From positions 11,489,844-11,553,843 of the forward strand of contig OX377203.1 of the NCBI GenBank assembly GCA_947396885.1: a stretch of 64,000 nucleotides of DNA, read 5' to 3'. Origin of the DNA: Heligmosomoides polygyrus polygyrus (taxonomy: Eukaryota > Nematoda > Chromadorea > Rhabditida > Heligmosomidae). The position numbers were made by a program, and so were the translations under genes. Positions 32,820-42,852 of the stretch are shown here, piece after piece. The notes beneath the pieces are model-generated. The model had not been told where the DNA came from and searched no databases. It saw only the letters and a program-made list of their open reading frames with translations. Numbering within the stretch: the first letter of the stretch is position 1; every line of letters starts with the position of its first letter.

Positions 32820-33573
32820 TTAGAAAAAATTTTTCTTCAGGAAGAATTCGGTAGAGCTTTCTTTGATATTCTTATAGTTTACCTGCCCCAATAAGTTGAT
32901 AATTTTATAAATTTTATATTTTTGAAGAAAAAACAATAAAAAAGTTGTCTTGAAGCACAGTAAAGAAGCAAGCATGCAGCGCATTAGAGGATCAGATCGC
33001 GCCATGCGCTCAAAAAGTTCGCGGCAACTTTTATTTGACTGATAGTGCAAGTGCCACTTATGTGAACTATCAGAGGATATGTATGTTTTTTTAACAGTTG
33101 TTTCTGTTGTATCGCTAACAGGTGTTAAACTGTATGCAGACAGAAATTCTGCTCTCAAACGAATAAAAATCGCGACATCTCGGAAGAAGGCATGACTCAA
33201 TGCCTTTTGGCCCTAAAAATACCCACCTCTCTGCTCTTTAAAAGAAGCTTCAAACCATAATTTTTCCTCAAAAATTAGAATATCACAAAATTTTAAACGA
33301 TGTGTTCACTTATTGGGTAGGTGAATCAAAACTTCAAAGAAAGTCGTACTAAAATTAACAATAAATAAAATAAAAAAAATAAAAAAAATTTCTTGAAAAA
33401 CTTATTATAATTGTAGAGTTTCTTGTTTAATATGGAAGAAACTCATCTCGATTTGCAAAAATGTTCGCTTTGATTTCAAATTTCTTAGGCTAGCTTAGAA
33501 GACTGTCGAATTTGACTTAAAGCTGTCGAATTTGATTAGAAAAATGTACAATTCGACGCGAAAATTGTATATA
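32820..33573. repeat. AT-rich fold-back MITE copy
   Basis: Inverted halves mirror about 33060, with ATTGCGCC/GCGCGATC-type middle blocks and 21-base CTGTCGAATTTGACTTAAAG-like units at the right end, finishing AAAATTGTATATA. The mariner-ended fold-back at 33574 is inserted at its edge. Noncoding. Confidence 0.5.
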
Positions 33574-33800
33574 TTAGGTTGTCCCATAAGTCCCCGCCGT
33601 TTTTTTCAACGATTCACTGCAGATTTCGCTGGCGGTTTCTTGCATAGCGCTGCACAGCTTTCGAAAGAGAATAATTTGCTCTATCAGAGCATATATTGCA
33701 TTTCATCCTGAATTTTGTCAATTTTTAGGTCGTTGAAGTGAAAAGTGAAAAAGAAGCCATTTGCGCACTTGTTCTCTTCGCTTAGGTTTGGAATTTTTTG
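33574..33800. mobile_element. Mariner-ended fold-back MITE, copy 2, cut by assembly gap
   Basis: The first 227 bases match the left arms of the copies at 9086 and 57701, with a TA before TTAGGTTGTCCC. The sequence then runs into the gap, probably because the hairpin is hard to assemble. Confidence 0.85.
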
Positions 33801-34000
33801 NNNNNNNNNNNNNNNNNNNNNNNNNNNNNNNNNNNNNNNNNNNNNNNNNNNNNNNNNNNNNNNNNNNNNNNNNNNNNNNNNNNNNNNNNNNNNNNNNNNN
33901 NNNNNNNNNNNNNNNNNNNNNNNNNNNNNNNNNNNNNNNNNNNNNNNNNNNNNNNNNNNNNNNNNNNNNNNNNNNNNNNNNNNNNNNNNNNNNNNNNNNN
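33801..34000. other. Assembly gap of 200 N
   Basis: Exactly 200 unknown bases, a size often used as a placeholder, so the true length is unknown. Confidence 0.98.
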
Positions 34001-34211
34001 TTACATGCTTAATCCTGCGGAAAACGTTTTTTCAAAAGTGAAGGCCACGGCGAGGCGCCTCCTAAGTAATCCTGTCGCGGAGAGGACGCTGGCCGAAGTT
34101 ATTGAAGAGGGTGTTCCTTCTGTATCGCAGCAAGATTGTGCAAACTACGTCCCCCACTTGATGGTAAAAATGACAGCAGCTGTAGCAGGGCAAAGATTCA
34201 ACAGTACATGA
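34001..34211 (+). pseudogene. C-terminal end of a Tc1/IS630-type DDE transposase
   Basis: The frame after the gap reads MLNPAENVFSKVKATARRLL, the final part of a DDE-3 domain in which the last catalytic acid sits just after LNP.EN. The upstream catalytic part is lost in the gap. A stop follows at 34209. No terminal repeat could be tied to it. Confidence 0.65.
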
Positions 34212-34469
34212 CTTACTTTGACTTGCTCATTGTGCTGTTTTGAATAGTTATTGTTGTATTGCTGTATTGTTACTGTATAGTTCCTGTTCATACTGTAAGT
34301 TGTATCGCTTAGTTTGCTCACTACTATGTACTTGTGTCGCATCACTACTGAAGTGCCTGACTTGCTTTAGTTGCTAGTTGTTTCTAATTTTCGTTGGATA
34401 GCCTTTTCTGAATGTTTGAATTTTTTGAGAAGAAGTAAACATTGAAACGTACAGCTTGCAAAGAAGACG

Positions 34470-34600
34470 TTGAATTTGATTTCGAAAACATTGAATTTGA
34501 TTTCGAAAACGTTGAATTCGTTTTCGAGAACATTGAATTTGATTTCGAGAACATTGAATTTGATTTCGAAAACGTTGAATTTGAGCTGAAAATGGTATAT
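34470..34600. repeat. 21-base minisatellite, about six units
   Basis: Units of the form GAAAACATTGAATTTGATTTC repeat head to tail with small changes. They are the same 21-base blocks seen at the ends of the AT-rich fold-back family, and the array ends in the family end GAAAATGGTATATA. The period is a multiple of three, which leaves one frame open by chance. Confidence 0.8.
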
Positions 34601-34720
34601 ATGTAAATTTATATAAATTAGACTATAAATTGCAGAATTAAAAATTAACATCAGAATACAACTTGTATTTTCTTACCGCTATACTGTGTCTATGTGCTAA
34701 GTAGCATTATTGTATTCGAC

Positions 34721-34752
34721 CTGAAGAAGGGCTTATGCCCGAAACGTCACCA
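34721..34752 (+). other. Hammerhead-like core module, copy A
   Basis: CTGAAGA, then a GGGCTTATGCCC hairpin, then GAAACGTC, followed by ACCAATAAACATC. CUGANGA and GAAA around stem II are the hammerhead ribozyme core, known from the terminal repeats of Penelope-like elements. I could not place a stem III with a cleavage site, so activity is unproven. Confidence 0.45.
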
Positions 34753-34795
34753 ATAAACATCAACTTTGCTGCTTCTCATCGCGATTAATCTGGTC

Positions 34796-34921
34796 TTTAT
34801 TATTATTTTTATTATTATTATTATTGTTCTTATTGTTGTTTCTTTTTCTGCATTTTCTGACCATCCTGCTTTAGTAACATGTCTTGTTTAGTTGCTTTAT
34901 GGCACACTTTTTGTAGTGTAC

Positions 34922-34964
<43 letters not shown>

Positions 34965-34967
34965 ACT
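34796..34967. repeat. ATT and TAAA microsatellites
   Basis: A TTA/ATT run lies at about 34796-34830 and eleven or so TAAA units at about 34921-34967. Simple repeats only. Confidence 0.85.
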
Positions 34968-35235
34968 TCTAGTTTTAAGCAGTCACATAAATCGAAGATA
35001 GAATACAACATTAAAGTTTTTGAAACCCTTTTCGTTTAAAAACATTAAAGTTAGCTGAATTAAAGATAATAATTTTGCACATACAAAAAAGTTACAACAC
35101 GTTCCTCTTCACTGATCGGAAACCGGAGAGGTGCTATAACAAAAAATAGGAAGACTCCTTTGGAGATAGGTGGCGAAACGAATCTCTTTGAAGAAAGCAG
35201 ACATTTGGAATATTTCCTAATCGGAGGGGAGTATA

Positions 35236-36462
35236 CAAGGTGTCTAAAAAAAAGTATGCGCTGTTTGAAAGGTGATAACTTTGCTCAGAGTAAAGATACT
35301 AAAAAAGGTAAGGCACAGATGAAAGCTTAAGAAAACAGAAATTTTTTGACTCATGAGGTACCTGGAATGCGCCATGCAGTTGCCTGAAATTTTGCATTTT
35401 ACACTCGACTGATTGTGTTTCGCTCGAATACTTGTTATAATTTCTCCACAAAGTGGCCGTTTTGATTGATTTTTGCTTCCTTTATAGTTGAAAACTTATA
35501 ACACACAGTTTGCAAAAAATACAGGGTATTCTAAAAAATGTAGATACTAAGTGAGAGGTTCTAACGTTGTTGCTAGAGAAGCTCTTGAAGATATTTGAGA
35601 CTCATATAAAAACACAGGTTAGCGAGATTCCTGTGGCGTGAAAATAGTCAAGATTGCGCCATGCCCCCTGAAACCTTGCATTTCAGACTCGATTGATTGT
35701 GCATGGGCAGAATGCTTGCTACGTGGCCAGATTAACCTGTGCTGTGCTTCTTTTAACGTTTTCCGTCGCCCAGTAGCTGCAATTATGCCTAATAACGTCT
35801 CTATTCAGTCTGAATGTTGCTTCATCAGTCCACAAAATCCGTCTTATAAAATGGGGTTCCTGATTACATTTAAATCGTGCGAATCAGTAAACTCGTATGT
35901 CACGCGTCCTTCACATGATTGTCAAGTTCTAAATGTTGAAAGAAGCACACCACAGGTTAATTTGGCCAAGTAGTAACAAGACTGTAACAGGCATTCGCCC
36001 ATGCACAAGCAATCAAGTCTGAGATACAGGGCTTCAGGTGAGAGCATGGCGCAATCCCGACTATTTGCACGCCACAGAGATCTCGTTACGCTGTGCTTTT
36101 ATATGAGCCTCAAACATCTTTACTAGTTGTAATGTTAGAACTTTTCAAACAGTACCTTCATTTTTTAGGATACCCTGCATTTTTCGCGAGCCTTAGTCTG
36201 TTTTTAAGTTTTAAACCTTAACAGAAACACAAATCAATCGATACGGCCAGTTTGTGGAAAAATTACAACAAGTATTCAAGCAAACACAATCAATCGAGTG
36301 TAAAATGCAAAATTTTAGAGAGTAGTGTATGGCGCATTCCACGCCGCTCATATGCCTGAAAATTTCTATTTTCATAAGCTTTCGGACGAGCTTTTAAATT
36401 CTTCAGCACCTCTACTGCGAGCAAAGTTATCAGTTTTCAAACAGTGTATTTGAGAGACCCTG
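35236..36462. repeat. Nested palindromic elements
   Basis: The outer palindrome has mirrored parts such as GTGCGCTGTTTGAAAGGTGATAAC-type sequence at 35260 and its inverse near 36425, ending in GAGACCCTG. Inside it, at 35522-36177, is a second element with ends CAGGGTATTCTAAAAAATG and their inverse, itself palindromic. The CAGGGT ends suggest Tc1/mariner mobilisation. No transposase is present. A rearranged relative lies at 56870-57565. Confidence 0.65.
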
Positions 36463-36628
36463 GGGCCGGATTCATCAAAGTTACTGCAGTAGCTTTAACG
36501 GAGAGTTGTAAGCGAAATCCTACTGCGAGCAAAGTTATCAGTTTTCAAACAGTGTATTTGAGAGACCCTGGGGCCGGATTCGTCAAAGTTACTGCAGTAA
36601 CTTTAACGGAGAGTTGTAAGCGAAAGCT
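36413..36628. repeat. 108-base tandem duplication spanning an element junction
   Basis: 36413-36520 is repeated almost exactly as 36521-36628. Each unit contains the end of the outer palindrome and the left end GGGGCCGGATTCRTCAAAG of the next MITE. The duplication arose after the two elements became neighbours. Confidence 0.8.
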
Positions 36629-36950
36629 CAGATAACGCGGCTTATCGCTCACCATATCGCTTGATAGGCCACGTTATCTGAGCTTTCGCTTACAATTCTC
36701 CGTTGATTACATGTGAACTGGTCCCGAAAAATTCCGTCACGCGCGAGCGGCGAGAGTCAGATGAGCAGAGTGAGTCTCCAGATTGGGCTAGGGAAGGGAC
36801 TCCGGGGTGTGGCGAACAGGGAGGCGTGGAGTGCACGAGACGACACGACAAAAAACCGCGCGCCGCCTCGGCACTATGCCAAGCGGACCAGTTCTCCGGC
36901 AACGTTCTCCGTTAAAGTTAGTGCAGTAACTTTGATGAATGCGGCCCCTG
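36570..36950. mobile_element. MITE with GGGGCCGSATTCATCAAAG ends
   Basis: The left end GGGGCCGGATTCGTCAAAGT and right end CTTTGATGAATGCGGCCCC are inverted matches over about 40 bases. A further inner mirror around 36645 pairs TCTGAGCTTTCGCTTACAA. It is 381 bases and noncoding. A 3-base target duplication was not established. Confidence 0.65.
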
Positions 36951-37057
36951 TATAGTATGTTCCGTGTCCGACCGTCGCTGAATCTTGGCATAATTTCGAA
37001 CTGGAATCGTAGAATTGCATTGACCTTGAGACCAAGATTGATATAATACTTTTATCC

Positions 37058-37094
37058 GGCTAACGTTTCGGCTCAACAGCCTTCGTCAGAGCCT
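37058..37094 (-). other. Hammerhead-like core module, copy B
   Basis: On the minus strand: CTCTGACGAAGGC, a loop, GAGCCGAAACGTTAGCC. CUGACGA and GAAAC flank a possible stem II. It is the mirror partner of the module at 39498 at the other end of the Penelope-like element. Confidence 0.5.
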
Positions 37095-37211
37095 GAAAAA
37101 CAAGGGAACTTAGAGAGGTTGTTCGTCCAAGGGCTACCTTTAAGTCTCAAAGGTCTAAGAAGATAGAGATGGAACGAGACAGAACAGAAGTGGAAGTAGT
37201 CCCAACTAACC

Positions 37212-37493
37212 TTAAGATTGCAGCCGAGAGGCTGTCACGTCACCCTCAGATGGAGACAGATTGGGCGAGTGAGACTCTCCCCTTCTAGTCATCTCTTCAG
37301 CGACCATCCCTTTATCACTATCTGGCGTTAAACCGCAAAGATCAGCAAAAGGGACAAGCTCCTGAGTAACCATCACGCGTTCCTCTATCCTATTCATTAC
37401 GGGGTTCCTTGCGGCAATCCACAGCGCTTCAAGAGTCTTGGGTACTGTGATGTCGGCCCCGCTCCCAAGGACTGTCACCGCCACCCCAAACAT
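37212..37493 (-). pseudogene. GIY-YIG endonuclease C-terminal fragment (Penelope-like)
   Basis: The pattern KTLEALWI..RNPVMNRIEE followed by a hydrophobic LVPFADLCGL matches the end of the endonuclease domain in worm Penelope-like elements. The catalytic glutamate region of the family sits in this part. The N-terminal half is at 38931-39066, separated by an insertion. Confidence 0.6.
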
Positions 37494-37527
37494 TGTGCCA
37501 GCATGACTTCGCAGCCTGTTCTCCTAA

Positions 37528-38901
37528 GGCGCCTTTTAAGGCCCATGCACACTTCTGCGACAGCGCGGCGCGGCCATGATGAAGCATAGGGCCGCGACGG
37601 CCGCGGCGCGACGCTGCGACAGCTGCCGCAGGGAGGGGGCATGCACACTCTTGCGACTGTCGCGGCGGCTATCGCAGGCGACGCCGCGCTGAGTGCCACA
37701 GGCTGGAATGGCTCAAACCATTCCTCGGGGCGCAGCATCCATGGGAACGTCGGTCCCGTTGCATAAAACGGTGCTCTAACGCGCCCGCGCCGCGACCGCC
37801 GGATTTCGCGGAGGTAGCCGTCGCCCCACTTGCCGCGCCGCGGTGTCGCAGAAGTGTGCATGGGCCTTTATACTCCCGCCGCGGCGCGGCGCGTCAATTT
37901 GGGGAGCGCCCCGATTTTGACGCGCCGCTGCGCGATTGCAGCTAGAAAGGGGAGCGTCAGCGACGCGCGGCCACGAGCATCTGCGCACTACGGCCCGTGC
38001 TCCGGAAACGGTCCACGAGTCATTAGGGACCAAAACAGAAAGGATTTTTTGGCTGATCAGCGCAATGCATCTTGTCAATGTTTGTCGTGGGATTTCTGTG
38101 GGGAGCGACGAATCCTCTTTTAAGCCTGGAGTCGAAGTCGTTCGCTCAACCTACGGTTGAAACTGGTGAGTGTGGTATTCAGTCGAATTCATGCAAACGG
38201 CACTAAACCACTCTTTATTTTGCGACATGTGCGGGTCCAAAAGTAAAACTGCTGGAACGTACCCATCGTCAAGAATCACTCTCAAAATTCTTTCTCATAT
38301 GGCCATTCTAGGGTCACTGTGCACTAAGCATATCTTTAGCGTGATATATGAAGCTTCGTGAATGTGAATGTCTACAGATCTCTATTCTCTTCCTAGGTTA
38401 CAGAAGGTACGGGCTAAGGTCATGGTCACTGATTTCGCCCATACTCCCTAATCAACTGAACCTACCGTAATCGCCCGTAACTTCAAAAAACGATGTCAGA
38501 TTCGTGACCAGCACCCTAAACCCCTCCCCCTCTTTCCCAATAGAATATAAAACATAACGAAATCTAAAATTCAAAGAAGTAAAGAAAGGTTTAAAAATAA
38601 TAATTGTTTTATTATTTTTATAAATGTATTTTTTTATAAATTAAAAAAATTATATGTCACAAATTATAAAACATTAGAAGTTTGGTCGAGGAGGTGAAAT
38701 CTCCCATCCCACGCCGAGTCTGCCGCGGTTTCCCTCAGCGGCGCGATTCGCCGAATACCGTAACCCAAAATTCTCGTCAGGTGTGGTGTTTTGCGGCGGC
38801 GGAATATAAAAGCGATGCCGCGCCGCCTCGCGGCGCGAAAAATCGATAGCCATGCCGACCATCACGCCGCGCCGCGCGGCTGCGCAAGTATAAAAGGCGC
38901 T
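37528..38901. mobile_element. GC-rich MITE inserted in the Penelope-like element
   Basis: The left end GGCGCCTTTTA (continuing TACTCCCGCCGCGG after a nested insertion) and right end AGTATAAAAGGCGCT are inverted matches, flanked by TAA at 37525-37527 and 38902-38904. A 3-base TWA duplication suits the PIF/Harbinger group. Ends are very rich in GCGGCGCGGC. The interior (38170-38660) is AT-rich with no gene. Confidence 0.6.
37539..37867. mobile_element. PIF/Harbinger-type MITE nested in the GC-rich MITE
   Basis: The ends AGGCCCATGCACACTTCTGC and GCAGAAGTGTGCATGGGCCT are perfect inverted matches, flanked by TTA on both sides (37536-37538 and 37868-37870). It is 329 bases, GC-rich and noncoding. 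Removing it rejoins the left end of the outer MITE so that it matches the outer right end, which proves the order of insertion. Confidence 0.82.
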
Positions 38902-38930
38902 TAACGGTGTCGAATGTTACACATGTTAAG

Positions 38931-39066
38931 TCCATCCACGTGTTCCTTCATCCTTACCCAAAGCGACCTGCCTGTCTCACCCATGTATTCCTACTTGCAG
39001 AGCAGGTTATGAGGTACCCCACCCCCGAGACCATGCAATCTCCTCCTTTACCGAACGGACACACCA
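38931..39066 (-). pseudogene. GIY-YIG endonuclease N-terminal fragment (Penelope-like)
   Basis: GVGYLITC is the GIY part and EYMGETGRSLWVRMKEHVDG the YIG part (YIG reads YMG) with the conserved R and H-V/I. One frame change separates them near 39000. See the parent element at 37009-39581. Confidence 0.65.
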
Positions 39067-39497
39067 CCATGAAGGAGTAGTACAAGCGCAATCATACAGG
39101 CGGTTCCGCACGAGCTGCGCCTTGAGATTACTGGCTGCTATCTCAGATAGCCTAATCAGGTCGTCCAATCCAGCCCTACGAATACAGCTTCGTATTTAAG
39201 CGCTTAAAGAGATAAATGGGATTGAGAAAGCAGTCTTGGTGCGCCCCTGGTTTCTGCTCATTCGTTCTCTTGCTGGCCGACGATGGTGCACACACAGGCT
39301 TTCAGTGGCATGACCAACATACCCATTGGACGATGCAATTCGAGAAGCCATTCTCCTTGACGAACACCTGAAGTCTTCATTAGAAGACACCATGGTCGCT
39401 GTGTGGAACATTTTCTTGATAATGGCCCTTTTAGTGCTGCTCGGACGCGCAGAACGGAGCTGCACCAAGATGCTCTTGTTACTAGGCTTTTTCTAGG

Positions 39498-39531
39498 CTC
39501 TGACGAAGGCGGTTGCGCCGAAACGTTAGCC
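39498..39531 (+). other. Hammerhead-like core module, copy C
   Basis: CTCTGACGAAGGCGGTTGCG followed by CCGAAACGTTAGCC; CUGACGA, a GGCG/CGCC stem and GAAAC are all intact. It faces copy B across the element. Confidence 0.5.
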
Positions 39532-39739
39532 GAATAAAAATATTATATCAATCTTAGTCTCGGGGTCAAAGCAATTCTACGACGCTGTATAGTAATTTGC
39601 GTCTCGATCCGCTCCCTTGAGTTTGCACGGGAACTTCAAATGCTATTCCATGATGCGGGGCTTTTATTTAAATTCAGTGGATGTGCTTATGCAGCTTGGA
39701 ACGACGTACGCAATTGGCACTTCATGATTGCCCCTCCCG

Positions 39740-40130
39740 ACTAGGATAGGTTCGAAATTTGAAATGTTATGTGATTCGCTCCCAATTTGCTTTTCGAAAG
39801 TTTCCTAGTGCATTGCTTATCAACTCAGCAGTCAGCAGTGTGTTCAGGCGATCTTATCAGTTGTTTTGCCGGTCGGGAAGTGCTTCAGCAGCCGTGTTGT
39901 GGTTGCGAAAAACCGGCCGCAGTCGGCGCGGTGTGTCACGTTGTTGCGTCGAGTGTCCTCGGCCTTCTCCCTCTGTTTCGATTTTGCTTGAATTTCTGTA
40001 TCAGATCTGTTTCTCTTTGGAAAAATTCATTCAGACGCTAAGAAAGCCGGTCTCACTACAGTCAATTCCACAAGTGAATTCTGAACAGTCGACTAGTGTC
40101 GTGTGTACGATGAGGGCCTTATTCGATTCC
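39740..40130 (+). repeat. Unnamed dispersed repeat, copy 1
   Basis: The stretch with TTTCGATTTTGCTT, then CTTTGGAAAAATTCATTC and ACAAGTGAATTCTGAACAG resembles 43920-44175, and its tail resembles 45505-45550. Long open frames here (for example 39759-40136) do not match each other as proteins, so I treat it as noncoding, perhaps a retroelement leader. Confidence 0.4.
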
Positions 40131-40376
40131 GTCTGAAGTGACGGCGTGGATGTGATGGAAGCTCCGTTTCGGGTGCTAGAATTTCGTGCACGCAGTCGAG
40201 AGGGAGACGATGCTGGAAGCGAACGATATGGCGGCAAGAGTACACCGCTTTCCGAATGAAGTAGTGGCAGAAGAACGTACGCGTCGGCAGAATTCCGGAT
40301 CCTGAACAATTTGGGCAGCAGCTACGAGCAGTGTGACGACGCAGAACACCAGCAGTGCACTCCGCATTGAACTGAA

Positions 40377-40666
40377 ATAAAAAGGATAAAAAGCGGCGTT
40401 ACTCAATCCCTTCTGGGATGCGCCAGCGCATTGTACTTCTACGGGATGTCGTGGAGGCGATATGAATGCGTATTTGGCCATACAATGACTGGTGGCCAGC
40501 CGATGAACAAATAAGCGCTTTATCCTTCCCAGACAAGTCTGGTACCAATCCACCGACCCCGGAAGGATGGAGCGCTTGGATGGCCTGGGCGGGAAATCCG
40601 AACCAGGAATCTGGTGTCGGGTGCATGCGACAGTCGGCACTTCCTCCGACTGCGCTACACGCGCCC
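40377..40666 (-). mobile_element. tRNA-derived SINE, copy 4
   Basis: Full length on the minus strand from GGCGCGTGTAGCGCAGTCGG to a TTTTTATCCTTTTT tail. It is flanked by a 9-base repeat, TGAACTGAA, at 40368-40376 and 40667-40675. Noncoding. The next 600 bases to 41250 show no gene. Confidence 0.85.
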
Positions 40667-41249
40667 TGAACTGAAGTAGATATATTCAACTACTCATATT
40701 CAACACATGTTTATCGAAAATTAACGGAAATCAGAACGAAAACAAAAACCTAACACTCTTGTAGAGCATGTCATCCACTTTCGAATGGTTATAAAATTAT
40801 ACAGAATTTTCAAAAGTATGGAGAGAGAAGGAGCTGTCAGCGAAGGACATTTTTTATTTTTGACCTACCTTATTGACATAAAATGTGCAAAAACCCAAAT
40901 GAAAAGGGAAACATCTCTCTGACTCTGAAAATGCACAAAAGGCATATCAACAGAGATCTCAATCACCTTTTTTCCGAGGTGGTAAGTTGTTACAAAATTT
41001 ACTTCATAACATAATATAGTCCAAGAATGTTGATAACTTTCTCCGAAAACTCAATTGACGTGGTTTACTTCACTTTTACTCTATTTTTACTTTGATTTGC
41101 TCTACTTCTTTACAGATCCGCATTCTTACCCTGGAAGGCTAGAATATTTATTTATTCATCTAATTAACCCATGCATAACTAGGTGATACAAAACGAAGGA
41201 AAAGATGGAGAACTAGGATTGCGTGCGAAAATCAAAATGGGAAAAAGGG

Positions 41250-41400
41250 AAACTATCCTACTATATATAAAAGAGTAAGCGGTTGTGTCTGTCCTTCCCT
41301 CTGTCCTTCAGTCTGTCCGTCTGTCCGTCCGTCCGTCTGTCCGTCTGTCCACCTGGCCTTTCGTAAACGTCGAGTAGTAGCCATCCGGGTTCAGACGAGG
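41250..41400 (+). repeat. Leader of the satellite-bearing element, with a TCTG/TCCG run
   Basis: CCTACTATATATAAAAGAG, then TAAGCGGTTGTGTCTGTCC, then a CTGTCCGT microsatellite. The same leader is found inverted at 3960-4030 beside related monomers, so leader and array move together. Confidence 0.55.
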
Positions 41401-42300
41401 TGTTGAGAGGGGTCAGAAGACGTGTCGCCGATGTCACGCAAGGGGCGTCCGAGTTCCGAACATGTGTCATCGACGTGGTGAAAGCGAGCGCCCGAGTTCA
41501 GAAGGGGTGTCACCGACTCGTTCAACAGGCGTCTGGGTTCAGAAGAAGTGTCACCGATGTCGCGAAAGCCCTGTCCGGATTCACACGACGTGTCAACGAT
41601 GTCGCGCAAAGCACGTCCGGCTTGAGAAAACATGCCACCGACGTCGTCCATAAGGTGCTTAGGTTCAGAAGAGGTGTCACCGATGTCGCGCCAGTGGTTC
41701 CGGATTCAGACGACGTGTCAACGATGTCGCGTAAAGCACGTCCAGCTTGAGAAGACATGTCGCCGACGTCGTCCATAAGGTGCCTGGGTTCAGAAGAGGT
41801 GTCACCGATGTCGCGCCAGTGGTTCCGAATTCAGACGACGTGTCAATGATGTCGCGTAAAGCACGTCCAGCTTGAGAAGACATGTCACCGACGTCGTCCA
41901 TAAAGTGCCTGGGTTCAGAAGAGGTGTCACCGATGTCGCGCCAGTGGTTCCGGATTCAGACGACGTGTCAACGATGTCGCGCAAAGCACGTCCGGCTTGA
42001 GAAGATATGTCACCGACGTCGTCCATAAGGTGTCTGGGGTACGAAGAGGTGTCACCGATGTCGCGCAAAGCACGTCCGGCTTGAGAAGACATGTCACTGA
42101 CGTCGTCCATAAGGTGCCTGGGCTCAGAAGAGGTGTCACCGATGTCGCGCCAGGGGTTCGGGATTCACACGACGTGTCAACGATGTCGCGCAAAGCACGT
42201 CCGGCTTGAGAAGACATGTCACCGACGTCGTTCATAAGGTGTCTGGGCTAAGAAGAGGTGTCACCGATGTCGCGAAAGGCCTGTCCGGATTCAGACGACT
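41400..42300 (+). repeat. Satellite array with a 125-base trimeric higher-order repeat
   Basis: Related monomers of 42, 42 and 41 bases form a 125-base unit. The marker ACGTCGTCCATA starts at 41641, 41766, 41891, 42016, 42100 and 42225: steps of 125, 125, 125, 84 and 125, so one unit lacks a single monomer. Each monomer carries a form of GTGTCACCGATGTCGCG. The first part (41400-41600) has single diverged monomers without the trimer order. Open frames in it are by-products of the repeat. Confidence 0.88.
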
Positions 42301-42689
42301 TGTATTCTGATAAAGCAGATCGTTTGCTTATATAATTTTGTGCAAAAGACGTTCAGCTTTTGGAATAAAATGTTTAAAAAGGCTATGGAGACCTAGTTTC
42401 GAAGGTAATATAGGATAGGAATGGACGATGGTTATGGTTAGACCTCCCGCCGTCTCTTTTATGTCAGCTTTCGTAGCACCTGCACATTATTCTGCGTCAT
42501 CAGGGAATTGTGATTCTGACGATGTTTTCCATGCTCATTAACGCCGTTCCCGACACAAACAAAACGTGGCTAGCAGGAGACGTGACACACAATGAGCCGC
42601 ATAAACTCTATTTTTGAAAATTTCAACAAAGTTCAAGTAATCTTGATGCTTACGCAAAGCTTCGGCCAATGAAGTGATTCACCTCCGAA

Positions 42690-42808
42690 AGATTCTGGCT
42701 TCGGAAGTATGGAAGGCTCGGTTGGCGTGGGCGGGAGATCCGACCCAGGTACCTGGTAAAAGGTGCCCGTGACAGCTGGCACCTCCTCCGACTGCGCTAC
42801 ACGCGTCC
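42690..42808 (-). mobile_element. tRNA-derived SINE, copy 5, head only
   Basis: Only about 120 bases of the head and body are left, from ACGCGTGTAGCGCAGTCGG on the minus strand to GGAGATCC-like B box and GCCAACCGAGCC. The rest is lost. Confidence 0.7.
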
Positions 42809-42852
42809 AGTAACTTATTTCTTTATTCAAAAAAACTTTTTGAACTGGAAGG

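Larger units (their letters stand above)
37009..39581 (-). mobile_element. Penelope-like element remnant with inverted terminal modules, hosting nested insertions
   Basis: The ends are inverted: CGTAGAATTGCATTGACC at 37009 and GGTCAAAGCAATTCTACG at 39581. Each is followed inwards by a tail (GATTGATATAATAC type) and a hammerhead-like module. Between them, on the minus strand, are two parts of a GIY-YIG endonuclease: GVGYLITC and EYMGETGRSLWVRMKEHVDG at 39066-38931 (frameshifted between), and KTLEALWIAARNPVMNRIEE at 37493-37300. GIY-YIG fused to reverse transcriptase is the mark of Penelope-like retroelements; the reverse transcriptase is not here. A 1.37 kb element splits the endonuclease. Confidence 0.65.

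Noticed and set aside
33745..34211. Frames crossing the N gap
   Set aside because: The coding is an artefact of translating unknown bases; only the part after 34000 is used.
37475..38160. GC-rich frames as genes or a CpG-island promoter
   Set aside because: The GC-rich DNA is explained by the termini of two nested MITEs; the mirrored frames follow from the inverted repeats.
41400..42300. CRISPR-like array
   Set aside because: Units are contiguous related monomers with no unique spacers, and the genome is eukaryotic. It is a satellite.
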